Shown one piece after another: positions 52,082 through 60,467 of a stretch of DNA of 64,000 bases; the first letter of the stretch is position 1, and each line of letters opens with the position of its first letter. The notes under the pieces were generated by a model. That model saw only the letters and a list, made by a program, of their open reading frames with translations. It did no database searches and was not told where the DNA came from. Origin of the DNA: DSYU01 sp964437595 (GTDB lineage Bacteria > Chloroflexota > Anaerolineae > Anaerolineales > Anaerolineaceae); assembly GCA_964437595.1 (NCBI GenBank), contig CAYTHO010000021.1:1-64000 (forward strand), read 5' to 3'. The position numbers and the translations under genes are program-made.

Positions 52082-53061
52082 AGGGTCTTGTATTTCGCAA
52101 TTAAGTCGTCTTCTAATTTATCGAACCGTTCGTCAACCTTTTGGCGCTCGGGGTCAGCATCGTACCAGGCCATGATCTCCTCGGCTCCGCGCGCAAAGGG
52201 GATGGTGCAGCGGAAATCGGGCACCAGCTTCTTCACCTTAGAATTGTCGAAGATCATGCTGCAGGTCTTATCGCCCAGCAGCCCGGCGCCCCAGTTCGGA
52301 TCATAGGCATTAATCAGCTCGCTGGGAATGTGCGCCATTTTGGCTTCAGTTCCGGCGGCGCGGGCGACGATCTCGAAGATCTGGTTCCAGGTCAGCCACT
52401 CGTCCGATGTGATATGGAAAGCCTCGCCGATGGCGGCGGGGTGCCCCAGCAATCCCACGAAGGCTTTGGCAAAATCGGCGTGGTGGGTCAGCGTCCACAA
52501 AGAAGCGCCATCGCCTGGCACGATGACCTTCTTTCCTTTGCGCATGCGGTCGACGATGGTGTAGCCACCATCGAAAGGCAGCGCGGTCCTGTCGTAGGTG
52601 TGAGAGGGGCGCACGATGGTCATGGGGAACTTCTCATCGCGATAGGCCCGCACCAGCATTTCTTCGCAGGCAATTTTGTTGCGCGAGTACTGCCAGTAAG
52701 GATTATCCAGGATGGTGGATTCGGTTACCGGCAGGCTGGCGGGAGGGGTCTGGTAGGCGGAGGCCGAGCTGATGAAAATATACTGCCCTGTTCTGCCGCG
52801 GAAAAGATCCAGGTCCGCCTGGATGTGTTCTGGGGTGAAGGCGATAAAGTCCACTACGGCGTCAAACGTGTAATCTTGCAGCGCGGCGCGAGCAGCCTGC
52901 GGATCGCGAATATCACCGTTGATCATGCGCGCGCCTTCCGGGGCAGTGCGCTTGGTTGTATTTCCGCGATTAAAAAGATACAGTTCGATGCCGCGCTCGA
53001 TGGCCAGCTTTGCGCTGGCTGAGCTGATGATACCGGTGCCGCCGATGAATAATACTTTCAT
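52072..53061 (-). CDS. NAD-dependent epimerase/dehydratase (extended SDR)
   Basis: 329 aa. Rossmann glycine motif VLFIGGTGIISSASAKLA at the N-terminus, YIFISSASAYQTPP with the catalytic Ser/Tyr region, and YSRNK as the YxxxK motif. The C-terminal substrate domain is complete. The ATG at 53061 follows GAGGAGCG; a GTG two codons upstream is less likely. Atypical members of this group act on nucleotide sugars or bind mRNA/NADP; the substrate is unknown. It lies 23 nt after the MFS gene and probably belongs to that operon. Confidence 0.9.
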   Translation of the reverse strand: MKVLFIGGTGIISSASAKLAIERGIELYLFNRGNTTKRTAPEGARMINGDIRDPQAARAALQDYTFDAVVDFIAFTPEHIQADLDLFRGRTGQYIFISSASAYQTPPASLPVTESTILDNPYWQYSRNKIACEEMLVRAYRDEKFPMTIVRPSHTYDRTALPFDGGYTIVDRMRKGKKVIVPGDGASLWTLTHHADFAKAFVGLLGHPAAIGEAFHITSDEWLTWNQIFEIVARAAGTEAKMAHIPSELINAYDPNWGAGLLGDKTCSMIFDNSKVKKLVPDFRCTIPFARGAEEIMAWYDADPERQKVDERFDKLEDDLIAKYKTLWP

Positions 53062-53084
53062 TGCCACGCTCCTCTGACGAAAGG

Positions 53085-54374
53085 TTATTGCAATTGACCA
53101 CTTGGCGTATTATCATCTATTTCTGGCATTTTTTCCAACGTACGGATCGGAGAAAAGACAATCCAAAAAGCGCTGGTCAGCAGCCCCAGAACGGCAATGA
53201 ACAGAGTGGCCTGCACGCCCACCAATGTACCCAGCGCCCCACCCACCAGCGCGCCCAACGGCCCGATACCAGCCGCGAGCAGCTCGATGGTGGCATTTAC
53301 CCGCCCCAGCAGCCGCGGAGGGGTAACCGACTGCCGCAAGGAGAGGGCATTGATAAAGAAGACGGTACCCAGAATATCGCCTGCCTGTGAGGCGATCAAC
53401 AGGATCAAGCCCTGCCTGGGGAAGCTCGCCGCCAGTGGGATCAGCATATCAAAGATTATTTCAATCACCAGCCCGCTGATAAGCGTTCGCCCCAGGCCAA
53501 ACCGCCGCACCACGCGCTCGGCAACCAGCGCGCCGATCAGACCGCTGGCGCCGCCGATGCCGATGGTTATGCCCATGGCGGCGGGGGTGATATTGAGGAT
53601 GCGCACCGCGTACAGCGCGTACAGCACGCCGATAAAATTGCCAAAGAAGCTGGTGGTAGCTTCCGCGCCGGTGAGCGCCCGCAGGATGGGACTGCGCATC
53701 ACCGTGCGAATGCCTTCCCGCGCTTCGTGCAGCATCGAAAGCTGTTCGCCGGGGAGCGAGGGTAGCGGCTCTGGCCTGCGAATGGACCCCAGTGAAAGGG
53801 CCGAAATTGCAAATGAGAACGCATCGAACAGGATGGCTATGGGGGCGGTGATAGTCTGCACCAGCAGGCCGGTAAGCCCTGGGCCGACAATTTCCGCCGC
53901 TGAATCACTCAAGGCGAGCTTGGAATTCCCTTCCACAATATGGCGCTGTTCCACCAGGGAAGGCAGGTAGGCGCGGTAGGCTGTGTTGAACAACACGTGC
54001 AGAACACCGGTCAGGGCCAGCACGATATAGATCATCCAGATGTTCAGATGCCCGAGCACTGCCGCCAGTGGAATGGTGAGCAGCAACAGCGCCCGACCGA
54101 GGTCGGCAGCGATCATCAGCGGACGGCGGCGCAGACGGTCGACCCATACCCCGGCCAGCAGGCTGAATAGCAGCACTGGCGCGCTGCCAATGGCCTGCAT
54201 CAGCCCCATCTGGAAGGCGCTTGCGCCGAGGTTGATCACTGCCAGCAGCGGCAAACCTCCGCCGGTGATATGCGAGCCGAGGACAGAAACCGTCTGGCCA
54301 AGCCAGAGCTTAAGAAAGTCTGGGCTGTGCCATAAAGATGGGTGTGGCGCCGGAGTGCTTTCGGTTGTGTCCAT
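53085..54374 (-). CDS. MFS exporter
   Basis: 429 aa, about 12 hydrophobic segments. FLKLWLGQTVSVLGSHITGGGLPLLAVINLGASAFQMGLMQAIGSAPVLLFSLLAGVWVDRLRRRPLMI matches the N-terminal half, with the loop motif G-x-x-x-D-R-x-x-R-R, of drug/siderophore exporters of the MFS (enterobactin-exporter or macrolide-efflux type). The gene lies 6 nt before the nucleoside hydrolase stop on the same strand, so an exporter or importer of nucleoside-related compounds is conceivable, but the sequence does not prove it. Confidence 0.9.
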   Translation of the reverse strand: MDTTESTPAPHPSLWHSPDFLKLWLGQTVSVLGSHITGGGLPLLAVINLGASAFQMGLMQAIGSAPVLLFSLLAGVWVDRLRRRPLMIAADLGRALLLLTIPLAAVLGHLNIWMIYIVLALTGVLHVLFNTAYRAYLPSLVEQRHIVEGNSKLALSDSAAEIVGPGLTGLLVQTITAPIAILFDAFSFAISALSLGSIRRPEPLPSLPGEQLSMLHEAREGIRTVMRSPILRALTGAEATTSFFGNFIGVLYALYAVRILNITPAAMGITIGIGGASGLIGALVAERVVRRFGLGRTLISGLVIEIIFDMLIPLAASFPRQGLILLIASQAGDILGTVFFINALSLRQSVTPPRLLGRVNATIELLAAGIGPLGALVGGALGTLVGVQATLFIAVLGLLTSAFWIVFSPIRTLEKMPEIDDNTPSGQLQ

Positions 54375-54380
54375 GGCCCA

Positions 54381-55307
54381 TTACTTTATTTCCTGAAGCC
54401 TCTTGAATAAATCCCGAAACACCTCATTGCGCTTCACAAACCATGCCGCCCGAATCTCATGGCGGCCGGGTTGGGGTGGGGCATAGGTCAGGTCGCCTGT
54501 CAGCACCGGGCTGGGGATGAGCATGGTCTGGACCCAGGTTTCATTCAGCAGATAGGCGATGGTCGAGATGTCCCAGATTTCTTTTGCCCAGGCGAAGTGA
54601 TCCTGGCTGTATTCGCAGAAGCGCTGGTACAGAAAATCACTGATGGCGTTGCGCTCCGCGATGGCAGCTTCTAGTTCGACTTTGGTGGTCAGCAGGTGCG
54701 ATGCCACCCCCAGGCAGGGAATCTGGACGAGCGGCACGCCGCTGTCGAATATCACTTGAGAGGCGCGCGGGTCCTGCTGCAGGTTGAACTCGTGCACCTG
54801 GGGAACATGCACCGGGTTGCCGCCCAGCCAGACGACCACCATGCGGCGCACGATCTCCGGTTCGACCAACAGCGCGGAGGCAACGTTGGTGATTGCTCCG
54901 ATCGCCACTACGTAGAGCGGGTCATCGGACGGCGCGGCCATGGCCCGCTCCACCAGGTCCAGCGCGGCGGGGCTTTGCTCGGGCGCGGCGCGCCCGGTGA
55001 GATAACCTGTGGAGCCGCGGTATACCAGCCCTTCGCTGGAGACGTTCAGCCGCTCCAGCAGGCGCTGGATTTCGGCATAACTTTTTTCCATGCCGTCGCC
55101 TGGGCCCGTGGAACGGTTGTTAGTGAACGGCGCGGCATAAATGGCATCTACCTGCAGCCGCTCGGGGGCGAGGAGCGCGTAAACTACGGCAAACTGGTCG
55201 TCGATTTCATTGTACGTGTCCGTGTCCAGCACCATGCGGATCTTGCCGGCTGGATAGGCCAGCCGCTGCTGGCGAACCTGAGGCGTGAGAGATGGGAAGG
55301 TAAGCAT
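54381..55307 (-). CDS. nucleoside hydrolase (inosine/uridine-preferring type)
   Basis: 308 aa. The calcium-binding fingerprint of nucleoside N-ribohydrolases is present: MVLDTDTYNEIDDQFAVVYAL (Asp28, Asp30, Asp36, Asp37), with IGAITNVASALLVEP, WLGGNPVHVPQVHEFNLQQDPRASQVIFDSG and the late WDISTIAYLL. It cleaves N-glycosidic bonds of ribonucleosides. It sits between the isochorismatase-like gene (9 nt) and the MFS gene (6 nt), an operon suited to nucleoside or pyridine-nucleoside salvage (inference). Confidence 0.93.
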   Translation of the reverse strand: MLTFPSLTPQVRQQRLAYPAGKIRMVLDTDTYNEIDDQFAVVYALLAPERLQVDAIYAAPFTNNRSTGPGDGMEKSYAEIQRLLERLNVSSEGLVYRGSTGYLTGRAAPEQSPAALDLVERAMAAPSDDPLYVVAIGAITNVASALLVEPEIVRRMVVVWLGGNPVHVPQVHEFNLQQDPRASQVIFDSGVPLVQIPCLGVASHLLTTKVELEAAIAERNAISDFLYQRFCEYSQDHFAWAKEIWDISTIAYLLNETWVQTMLIPSPVLTGDLTYAPPQPGRHEIRAAWFVKRNEVFRDLFKRLQEIK

Positions 55308-55316
55308 GCCTCCATT

Positions 55317-56027
55317 TTATATGATTTCAGCGACGACTTCCACCCCGTTGAGCTGCATGTGATAGAGAAAAACGTGGTGCAGCAGATCGCCGGGGTGGGG
55401 CAGCACGCCAATCTCGCGAGCCGTTTCCACCGGCAGATCGTAGGTTTGAACGCAGTCAGCGGCCACAATCACGCGGCGCGCGATTTGCCGAGCGTTGGCG
55501 TCCAGGCGCAGGAACATTGCCAGCTGGTACGTACACAGATCGGTGCAGTCGCCGGTGACGATGAAAGTGTCTACCTGGGGGTGGGCCTCCAACCAGGCGG
55601 GCAGGTCGGTGTTCAACCCCGAATGGATCGAGTTCTTGCCGATCACCGTCATCTGGTCGAAGAACGGCAGCTTTTTGAAGGCTTCTACGGTATCAGCTTC
55701 CCAAGTGCCGCGCACGCAGTGGGCGGGAAACTGCGCGAATTCCACTGCGTCTGGCTCGTGCTGCTCCTGGACAAGCACAATATTGCGCAGCCCGTACTGC
55801 CATGCGCGCTCGAACAGCCGGGTGATCGGTTCAACGATCTTTTCCACGCGCGGGCTGGAAAGAGGCCCCGCATAGCAAAAACCGTTGATTACATCCACTG
55901 AGACAACCGCCGCCCGCGCCGGGTCGGGCGCGGCGCTGGAAATGGGCAGGGAGGGCAGTTTTGCTACCCATTCCTCGCAGTAATCCAGGAATGGCTTGGC
56001 CTGTTCCGATAAAGAGATCGCTTGCAT
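55317..56027 (-). CDS. isochorismatase-family hydrolase (nicotinamidase-like)
   Basis: 236 aa from the ATG at 56027, preceded by AAGGAGGAAC. The Asp-Lys-Cys triad of cysteine hydrolases is visible: Asp45 (VVSVDVINGFC), Lys131 (VIGKNSIHSG) and Cys165 (TGDCTDLCTYQLAM). This fits nicotinamidase-type amidases, although isochorismatase-like amidases of other specificity look the same. First gene of the operon with nucleoside hydrolase, MFS, SDR and DUF4870 proteins. Its promoter and leader carry a duplicated operator-like element. Confidence 0.9.
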   Translation of the reverse strand: MQAISLSEQAKPFLDYCEEWVAKLPSLPISSAAPDPARAAVVSVDVINGFCYAGPLSSPRVEKIVEPITRLFERAWQYGLRNIVLVQEQHEPDAVEFAQFPAHCVRGTWEADTVEAFKKLPFFDQMTVIGKNSIHSGLNTDLPAWLEAHPQVDTFIVTGDCTDLCTYQLAMFLRLDANARQIARRVIVAADCVQTYDLPVETAREIGVLPHPGDLLHHVFLYHMQLNGVEVVAEII

Positions 56028-56039
56028 GGTTCCTCCTTC

Positions 56040-56122
56040 GTGTAAAACGAACACGAATTGAATTTTAAAAAGAACGCGGATCTTTCCGCACTTGGTGTAT
56101 TTTGTACACGAATTCAATTCTA
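56040..56122 (-). promoter_or_regulatory. duplicated operator-like element
   Basis: Two 28-bp copies, 56040-56067 and 56095-56122 (55 bp apart), both reading GTGTA-N5/6-(T)ACAC followed by GAATT[G/C]AATT. Each is internally palindromic (GTGTA/TACAC; GAATT/AATTC). The distal copy overlaps the -10; the proximal copy lies in the leader just before the ribosome site. This is typical of repressor sites; the regulator is not identified. Confidence 0.7.
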
Positions 56123-56144
56123 ACTTGTTTTGGGAAAAAGTCAA
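56117..56144 (-). promoter_or_regulatory. promoter of the isochorismatase/nucleoside-hydrolase operon
   Basis: Minus strand TTGACT (56139-56144), 16-nt spacer, TAGAAT (56117-56122), directly downstream of the terminator of the preceding operon. Confidence 0.8.
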
Positions 56145-56150
56145 GCATGA

Positions 56151-56185
56151 AAAATAGGGCCGTTTTCGATCTTCGAAAACGGCCC
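56151..56185 (-). terminator. intrinsic terminator of the ABC/GNAT operon
   Basis: Perfect 13-bp stem GGGCCGTTTTCGA (56157-56169) with TCGAAAACGGCCC (56173-56185), 3-nt loop, followed on the minus strand by TATTTTT. Confidence 0.92.
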
Positions 56186-56193
56186 CAAACTTC

Positions 56194-57225
56194 TTACTTC
56201 ATCGGCATGCGGTATGTGGTAAGCTCTCGGATGGTCTGGTATCCCATCGATTCATACAACTGCAGCGCGCCGTTGGGATTTTCCGCATCCACCCCCAGGG
56301 CGGTTTCGGTCATGCCCAGGTCGCGGTGCATCTTGATGCTGCGGGCCAGCAGGGCGCGCGCCAGACCCTTCCGCCGCCAGGGACGCCGCACGGATATGGC
56401 TTCCGTCCAGCCGCGCTTGCGGTGGTAGGTCTTGTTTTCATCATGATCGATGTAGTTCAAGATCATCCCGGCTACCTCGTCGCCGTCCCAGGCTACCTGC
56501 CACAGGTCGGGCTGGAATAATTTATCCCCTAACCAGCCCTGGTAATCCTCCTCCTGCGGTTCTACGTACCCCCAGTGGTCGCGAAAGGCTTCCTGTGAGG
56601 CATCCCAGATCTGGCGGTACTGCTCGGGCCGCGCCGGGCGGACCTCGATGCCAGGCGGCAGCGGCAGGTCAGGGACGTTCTCGACATACGGGCGCACCAT
56701 CATAAAACCATACCTCACCGGCTGGTAGCCCTCGCTTTTCAGCAGGGCATGGTTGCCTACCTGGAAGTTGGTAGTGAAGCCTTCAAAAAAGCGGGTCGCT
56801 TCCTTTTCCGCGGCATGGTTTGACGCAATCTCGCGCAGCCTTCGCTGGTTGTGATGCAGTATGGCGCGCCCAAGCCCTTTGCGCCGCCATTCAGGGCGGA
56901 CAAAGCCGAAAGACTGGTAAATGCGGCAGCCGGTTGCTTCCTCTTCCCACCAGGTGACCCGGCTGTAAGCCACCATCAACCCGTCCACTTCAGCGATCAG
57001 CAAATCTTGATACGGATCGCAGTTGGTCAGGTGGCTGTAATTATGCGTTATATCCGCCAGCGTGTCGGCCCGTTCTTCATGGTCGATCTCGCGGGTGGAG
57101 TTAATCGTTTCGAGCATAGCCGGGAAGTCGCTTTCGCCCTGGAAGGTTCGGAAGCGCAACCCTGCAATTTGCGGGGCATCCGGCAAAATCAATTCGTTGG
57201 ATGGTACAAATGTTAGCGTGGTCAT
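56194..57225 (-). CDS. double GNAT acetyltransferase
   Basis: 343 aa made of two GNAT modules. Module 1 (about 25-165) has the acetyl-CoA loop FVRPEWRRKGLGRAIL; module 2 (about 185-343) has SVRRPWRRKGLARALLARSIKMHRDLG and the late ALGVDAENPNGALQLYESMGY. Proteins of this tandem type include mycothiol-synthase-like and drug-modifying acetyltransferases. The start overlaps the upstream gene's stop by 4 nt (ATGA). Last gene of the six-gene operon. Substrate unknown. Confidence 0.88.
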   Translation of the reverse strand: MTTLTFVPSNELILPDAPQIAGLRFRTFQGESDFPAMLETINSTREIDHEERADTLADITHNYSHLTNCDPYQDLLIAEVDGLMVAYSRVTWWEEEATGCRIYQSFGFVRPEWRRKGLGRAILHHNQRRLREIASNHAAEKEATRFFEGFTTNFQVGNHALLKSEGYQPVRYGFMMVRPYVENVPDLPLPPGIEVRPARPEQYRQIWDASQEAFRDHWGYVEPQEEDYQGWLGDKLFQPDLWQVAWDGDEVAGMILNYIDHDENKTYHRKRGWTEAISVRRPWRRKGLARALLARSIKMHRDLGMTETALGVDAENPNGALQLYESMGYQTIRELTTYRMPMK

Positions 57226-58277
57226 TTTTCCTCGATCATTACAGGCTCTTCAATGGTTCGTTTTACAATATCGACGCCGGGGCGCAGCTCCAGCTCATAT
57301 GCATCATACTGGCGCAGCACATGCATCCCGGCTCGTTCGTACAGCCGGACCGCGCCGGTCAGGCTGCTGGCGTCGACGCCCAACCCGGCGCGCTGTTTTC
57401 CGCGCCTGTAGAGTTCGCAGAAGGAGTGCTGCAGCAGCGCCAGCCCGACCCCGTGCCTGCGCCAGGGCCGCAGCACGCCCAGCGTGCCGACCCAACCCAG
57501 GTCGGGGTCTTCGTCCATGTGCTTGTAGCACAGCGATACCCCGGCAAATGGGCCGGCACCATTTGCGCCCGCGCCGTTTGAATCCAGGGCGACAAACCAT
57601 AAGGATGGGTCAAAGTGCGGGTCGTGATCAATGCGGTGCTTAAAATGCTGGTAGTATTCCTCGAACGGCGTGTTGGTGTTGCCCCAATGGTCTTTGAAAG
57701 CCTGGTGGGCAGTGTACATCGCTTCTCGGATTTCCTCATCTCCCTGGACAGAGCGAATGGTGATTCCATCCGGAAGAACCAGCGGTTGGGGCGGTATATC
57801 AAATTCGATGCGCATGGTGTAGTTCGAGCGCACGTGCTGGAAGCCGTTTTCGGTGAATAAGCGGGCTGCTTCGCGGTTTGTGCTGATTACATAATGCTGC
57901 AGTACCACTCGGGTGCCTTCTGGAGCTTTCTCGAGGTTCTGCTTTCCTCGTTCGATGCTCCATTCCAGCAGATGCTGTCCCAGCCCCTGCTCGCGAAAGT
58001 CGGGGTGGATGACCGACCAGCCTACCAGGCGCACGTGCGGCGCGCCGTTATCCCAAAATTCGCTATATCCGGCGATTTGTCCTTGCGGGGTGAAGATGGC
58101 AATTGTGTCTTTTTCCAACTCGAAACCCGGCGACTGCCAGTACAGCTTCAAGGATTCAACGCTGTCTTCCGCGGCGCCAATCATGCTTTTGGAATAAGCG
58201 TTCATCGTATCCAACGCGGCTTCCAGGTCATCCATCCGGACCGGTCGAGCCATATATCCATCAGGCAGGTTGTTCAT
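57222..58277 (-). CDS. double GNAT acetyltransferase
   Basis: 351 aa, again two GNAT modules: VIHPDFREQGLGQHLLEWSIERGKQNL in the first (about 5-160), and GVLRPWRRHGVGLALLQHSFCELY then LGVDASSLTGAVRLYERAGMHVL in the second (about 180-335). Clearly related to the next gene in sequence and layout, so the two arose by duplication. The ATG follows AGGAAAC, 32 nt after the permease stop. Probably acetylates an amine on a small molecule; whether that is an antibiotic, cargo of the ABC exporter, or a metabolite is unknown. Confidence 0.88.
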   Translation of the reverse strand: MNNLPDGYMARPVRMDDLEAALDTMNAYSKSMIGAAEDSVESLKLYWQSPGFELEKDTIAIFTPQGQIAGYSEFWDNGAPHVRLVGWSVIHPDFREQGLGQHLLEWSIERGKQNLEKAPEGTRVVLQHYVISTNREAARLFTENGFQHVRSNYTMRIEFDIPPQPLVLPDGITIRSVQGDEEIREAMYTAHQAFKDHWGNTNTPFEEYYQHFKHRIDHDPHFDPSLWFVALDSNGAGANGAGPFAGVSLCYKHMDEDPDLGWVGTLGVLRPWRRHGVGLALLQHSFCELYRRGKQRAGLGVDASSLTGAVRLYERAGMHVLRQYDAYELELRPGVDIVKRTIEEPVMIEEK

Positions 58278-58309
58278 TTTTTGTTTCCTGTGTGTTTGCT
58301 ACATTATTG

Positions 58310-59143
58310 TTATCCGTTGCGGTGCAGCTTGCCGGCGCGCTTGGCATAGCGCTCGCCTTGTTCAAACACCCACAACCCGGCAGGGATGAGCAGCGCGCCC
58401 ATCAACAGCACCGGCCAGATGTACGGCCAAAGCTGGTGGGTGGGCATGCCTTCCAGCACGGCGTGGCGGGTGCCAGTCAGTACATAGGTGGCCGGGCTGA
58501 ACGCGGCAAACTGCTTAAGCACGCCCGGCAGCACGTCCACCGGATAATATACGCCCGAGACGAGCAGGAGCAGGGCAATAAATACGTGTGTCATCTGCGC
58601 CCCGCGCTCTGGAAAGAGCAGCGGGAAGGTGGAGGCCATGATGCCAATGCCGACAAACGAGAAGCTCCCCGCCACCAGCATGATCAGCCCACCCACCAGG
58701 TTGGCATTGCTCAGGTTGATATCGAACACCAGCGCGGTAGCCACCAGGATCACGCCGGTGAAGAACAGGCTGTAGATCACCGAGAATAAGGTTTGCCCGG
58801 CCATGTGTGTAACGCGCCGGATGGGGGCCATCAGGGTATATTCGATGGTGCCCTCCCAGCGCTCAATATTGATCAGGTCGGTGATCCAGTAGAAGATCTG
58901 TGACAAGAACCGCCAGACCAGGTTGCCGATCAGCAGGTACAGCACCAGGTAGGAGGTATCGATGGCGGTGTTAGCGCCGCCGCCGATCACCCCCATACCC
59001 AGGCCGATAAAGCTGACCGAGAGACTTTCGGCGGTGGAATAGATCAGCCAGACCATCTCCCAGGACCAATACCGCTTAATTAAGTTGAAGTTGCGCTCCA
59101 TAAACGCGTATGAGGCGCGCAACTGAAATGTAGCTGTGCTCAT
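58310..59143 (-). CDS. ABC-2 type transporter permease
   Basis: 277 aa from the ATG at 59143, overlapping the upstream stop as ATGA. Six hydrophobic segments with the ABC-2 layout: an N-terminal cytoplasmic stretch (FQLRASYAFMERNFNLIKRYWSWE), LMAPIRRVTHMAGQTLF as the coupling region, and the late signature VSGVYYPVDVLPGVLKQFAAFSPATYVLTGTRHA typical of drug- and polysaccharide-exporting permeases. It pairs with the ATPase at 60464-61474. A single permease gene suggests a homodimer. Confidence 0.92.
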   Translation of the reverse strand: MSTATFQLRASYAFMERNFNLIKRYWSWEMVWLIYSTAESLSVSFIGLGMGVIGGGANTAIDTSYLVLYLLIGNLVWRFLSQIFYWITDLINIERWEGTIEYTLMAPIRRVTHMAGQTLFSVIYSLFFTGVILVATALVFDINLSNANLVGGLIMLVAGSFSFVGIGIMASTFPLLFPERGAQMTHVFIALLLLVSGVYYPVDVLPGVLKQFAAFSPATYVLTGTRHAVLEGMPTHQLWPYIWPVLLMGALLIPAGLWVFEQGERYAKRAGKLHRNG

Positions 59144-59850
59144 GTTTGTTCTACTTGTGTTAGATTGTCTTCCTGGCGCGCTTCCCATTCTTCGCGGAGG
59201 ATACCCATGAAGATCAGGTCGTGACGCTCTCCACCGCGCTGCATCCACTGGCGCATGCGGCCTTCATCTTTAAAACCGCATTTGCAGTAAGAAAGATATG
59301 CGCGCTGGTTATATTCGAATACGTCCAGGGTGACCCGCTGGAGATTGAGGTGGTCAAACGCAAAGCGCAGGGCCAGGTTCATGGCTTCGGTGCCGTAGCC
59401 TTTGCCCCAATACTCTTGCTCGCCAATGCCAATACCGACCCAGCAGTTGCGCGCCACCCAGTCCACCCCACTGAGATCGAGATTCCCGATCAGGCGATCA
59501 TCTTCCAGGGTGTGGATCGAGAAGCCGAAGAACTCGTCGTAGTGTTTCTCCATCCACTCTTTGATCTGTTTTGGCGTCCACAGGGTGGCTGGCCCGCTCG
59601 AAAGCAGTTGTTGGTACTGGCTGTTCTGGTTCCAGCGTGCCATGGCTTCGGAGTCGCTGTCTGGGTCGAAGGCCACCAGGCGCACCAGTTTGCCACAGAA
59701 CGCGGCCAGAGGGCCGGTAGCTCGAGAGCTGGCGGCTTTCAGGCCGGTGGCATTTGGATCGGCAGGTTGAGAGACATTCGCTTTGCCAGTGACAGCGATG
59801 ATGTTTGCTTCGCCGTTTAATTTTTCATGGGCTGCTGCTTTTGCGTTCAT
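59140..59850 (-). CDS. RimJ/RimL-type GNAT acetyltransferase
   Basis: 236 aa from the ATG at 59850 (GTAGGAGC upstream; overlaps the preceding stop as ATGA). Residues 1-55 are a low-complexity Ala/Asn/Thr-rich extension. The GNAT domain follows (KLVRLVAFDPDSDSEAMARWNQNS, LIGNLDLSGVDWVARNCWVGIGIGEQEYWGKGYGTEAMNLALRFAFDHLNLQRVTLDVFEYNQRAYLSYCKCGF), with the acetyl-CoA loop QEYWGKGYGTEA. RimJ/RimL-like enzymes acetylate N-termini or, in related resistance enzymes, small molecules. Confidence 0.88.
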   Translation of the reverse strand: MNAKAAAHEKLNGEANIIAVTGKANVSQPADPNATGLKAASSRATGPLAAFCGKLVRLVAFDPDSDSEAMARWNQNSQYQQLLSSGPATLWTPKQIKEWMEKHYDEFFGFSIHTLEDDRLIGNLDLSGVDWVARNCWVGIGIGEQEYWGKGYGTEAMNLALRFAFDHLNLQRVTLDVFEYNQRAYLSYCKCGFKDEGRMRQWMQRGGERHDLIFMGILREEWEARQEDNLTQVEQT

Positions 59851-60467
59851 GCTCCTACCCCCGCCAGTTGCTGCATTTTCCATTCGGGTCTCAACAGGCC
59901 AAAGTACAGCTTGTCCCACGACCGTTTATTCCAATAAACGGCCTGGCGCTGGCGCACTTCCAGCGTAAAGTTGGCCTGCTCGAACAGCTCGTTCGCGGGC
60001 TGGTTGTGCTCGGCGATCACCGCCGTTACCCGGAACAGGCTCAGCTCATCGAAGGCATAACGGAGGGCCAGGTCGAGAGCTTCGCGGGCATAACACTGCC
60101 AGCTGGCTGGCTCGCCAAGGATCAGGTCCAGGAAGGCCGCGCCGTGCACCCATTCGATCTGCTTGATGCGCACCACACCGATGATCTCATCTGGCGGGGG
60201 CGGTTCGGGCTGCGGTGTGTCGGGTTGTTCGCTTCGTAACCGAATGGCAAACAGGAACTGGCGGTTCGTATCATCCGATTCCTTCTGCCAGCGTTCGTAC
60301 AGCTTTTTCACTTCAAAAGCCGCCAGCGGGCGCGCGGGTTGATCTTCCCGCAGGCGCGCGGCGATCTCTAATTCATAGGTCCAGGAAGCGACCACCTTCG
60401 AGTCTTTATCCAGGTCGATTGGCGTCAGTCGCAGGTGCTCGCTTTCGAATAGGGGCATGTGTTTCAT
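59847..60467 (-). CDS. RimJ/RimL-type GNAT acetyltransferase
   Basis: 206 aa. GNAT features: LRLTPIDLDKDSKVVASW at the start, IIGVVRIKQIEWVHGAAFLDLILGEPASWQCYAREALDLALRYAFDELSLFRVTAVIAEHNQPANELFEQANF later. The acetyl-CoA loop is unusual: SWQCYAREA in place of QGKGYGTEA, so cofactor binding may be altered. An inserted Pro-rich loop (QPDTPQPEPPPPDE, about 81-94) is present. It overlaps both neighbours by 4 nt (ATGA), placing it firmly in the ABC operon. Confidence 0.85.
   Translation of the reverse strand: MKHMPLFESEHLRLTPIDLDKDSKVVASWTYELEIAARLREDQPARPLAAFEVKKLYERWQKESDDTNRQFLFAIRLRSEQPDTPQPEPPPPDEIIGVVRIKQIEWVHGAAFLDLILGEPASWQCYAREALDLALRYAFDELSLFRVTAVIAEHNQPANELFEQANFTLEVRQRQAVYWNKRSWDKLYFGLLRPEWKMQQLAGVGA

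Noticed and set aside
52141..53022. 293-aa plus-strand frame
   Set aside because: Antisense to the SDR gene with its intact Rossmann motif.
54696..55901. 401-aa plus-strand frame
   Set aside because: Antisense to the nucleoside hydrolase and isochorismatase-like genes, which carry clear catalytic motifs; its composition is typical of a shadow frame.
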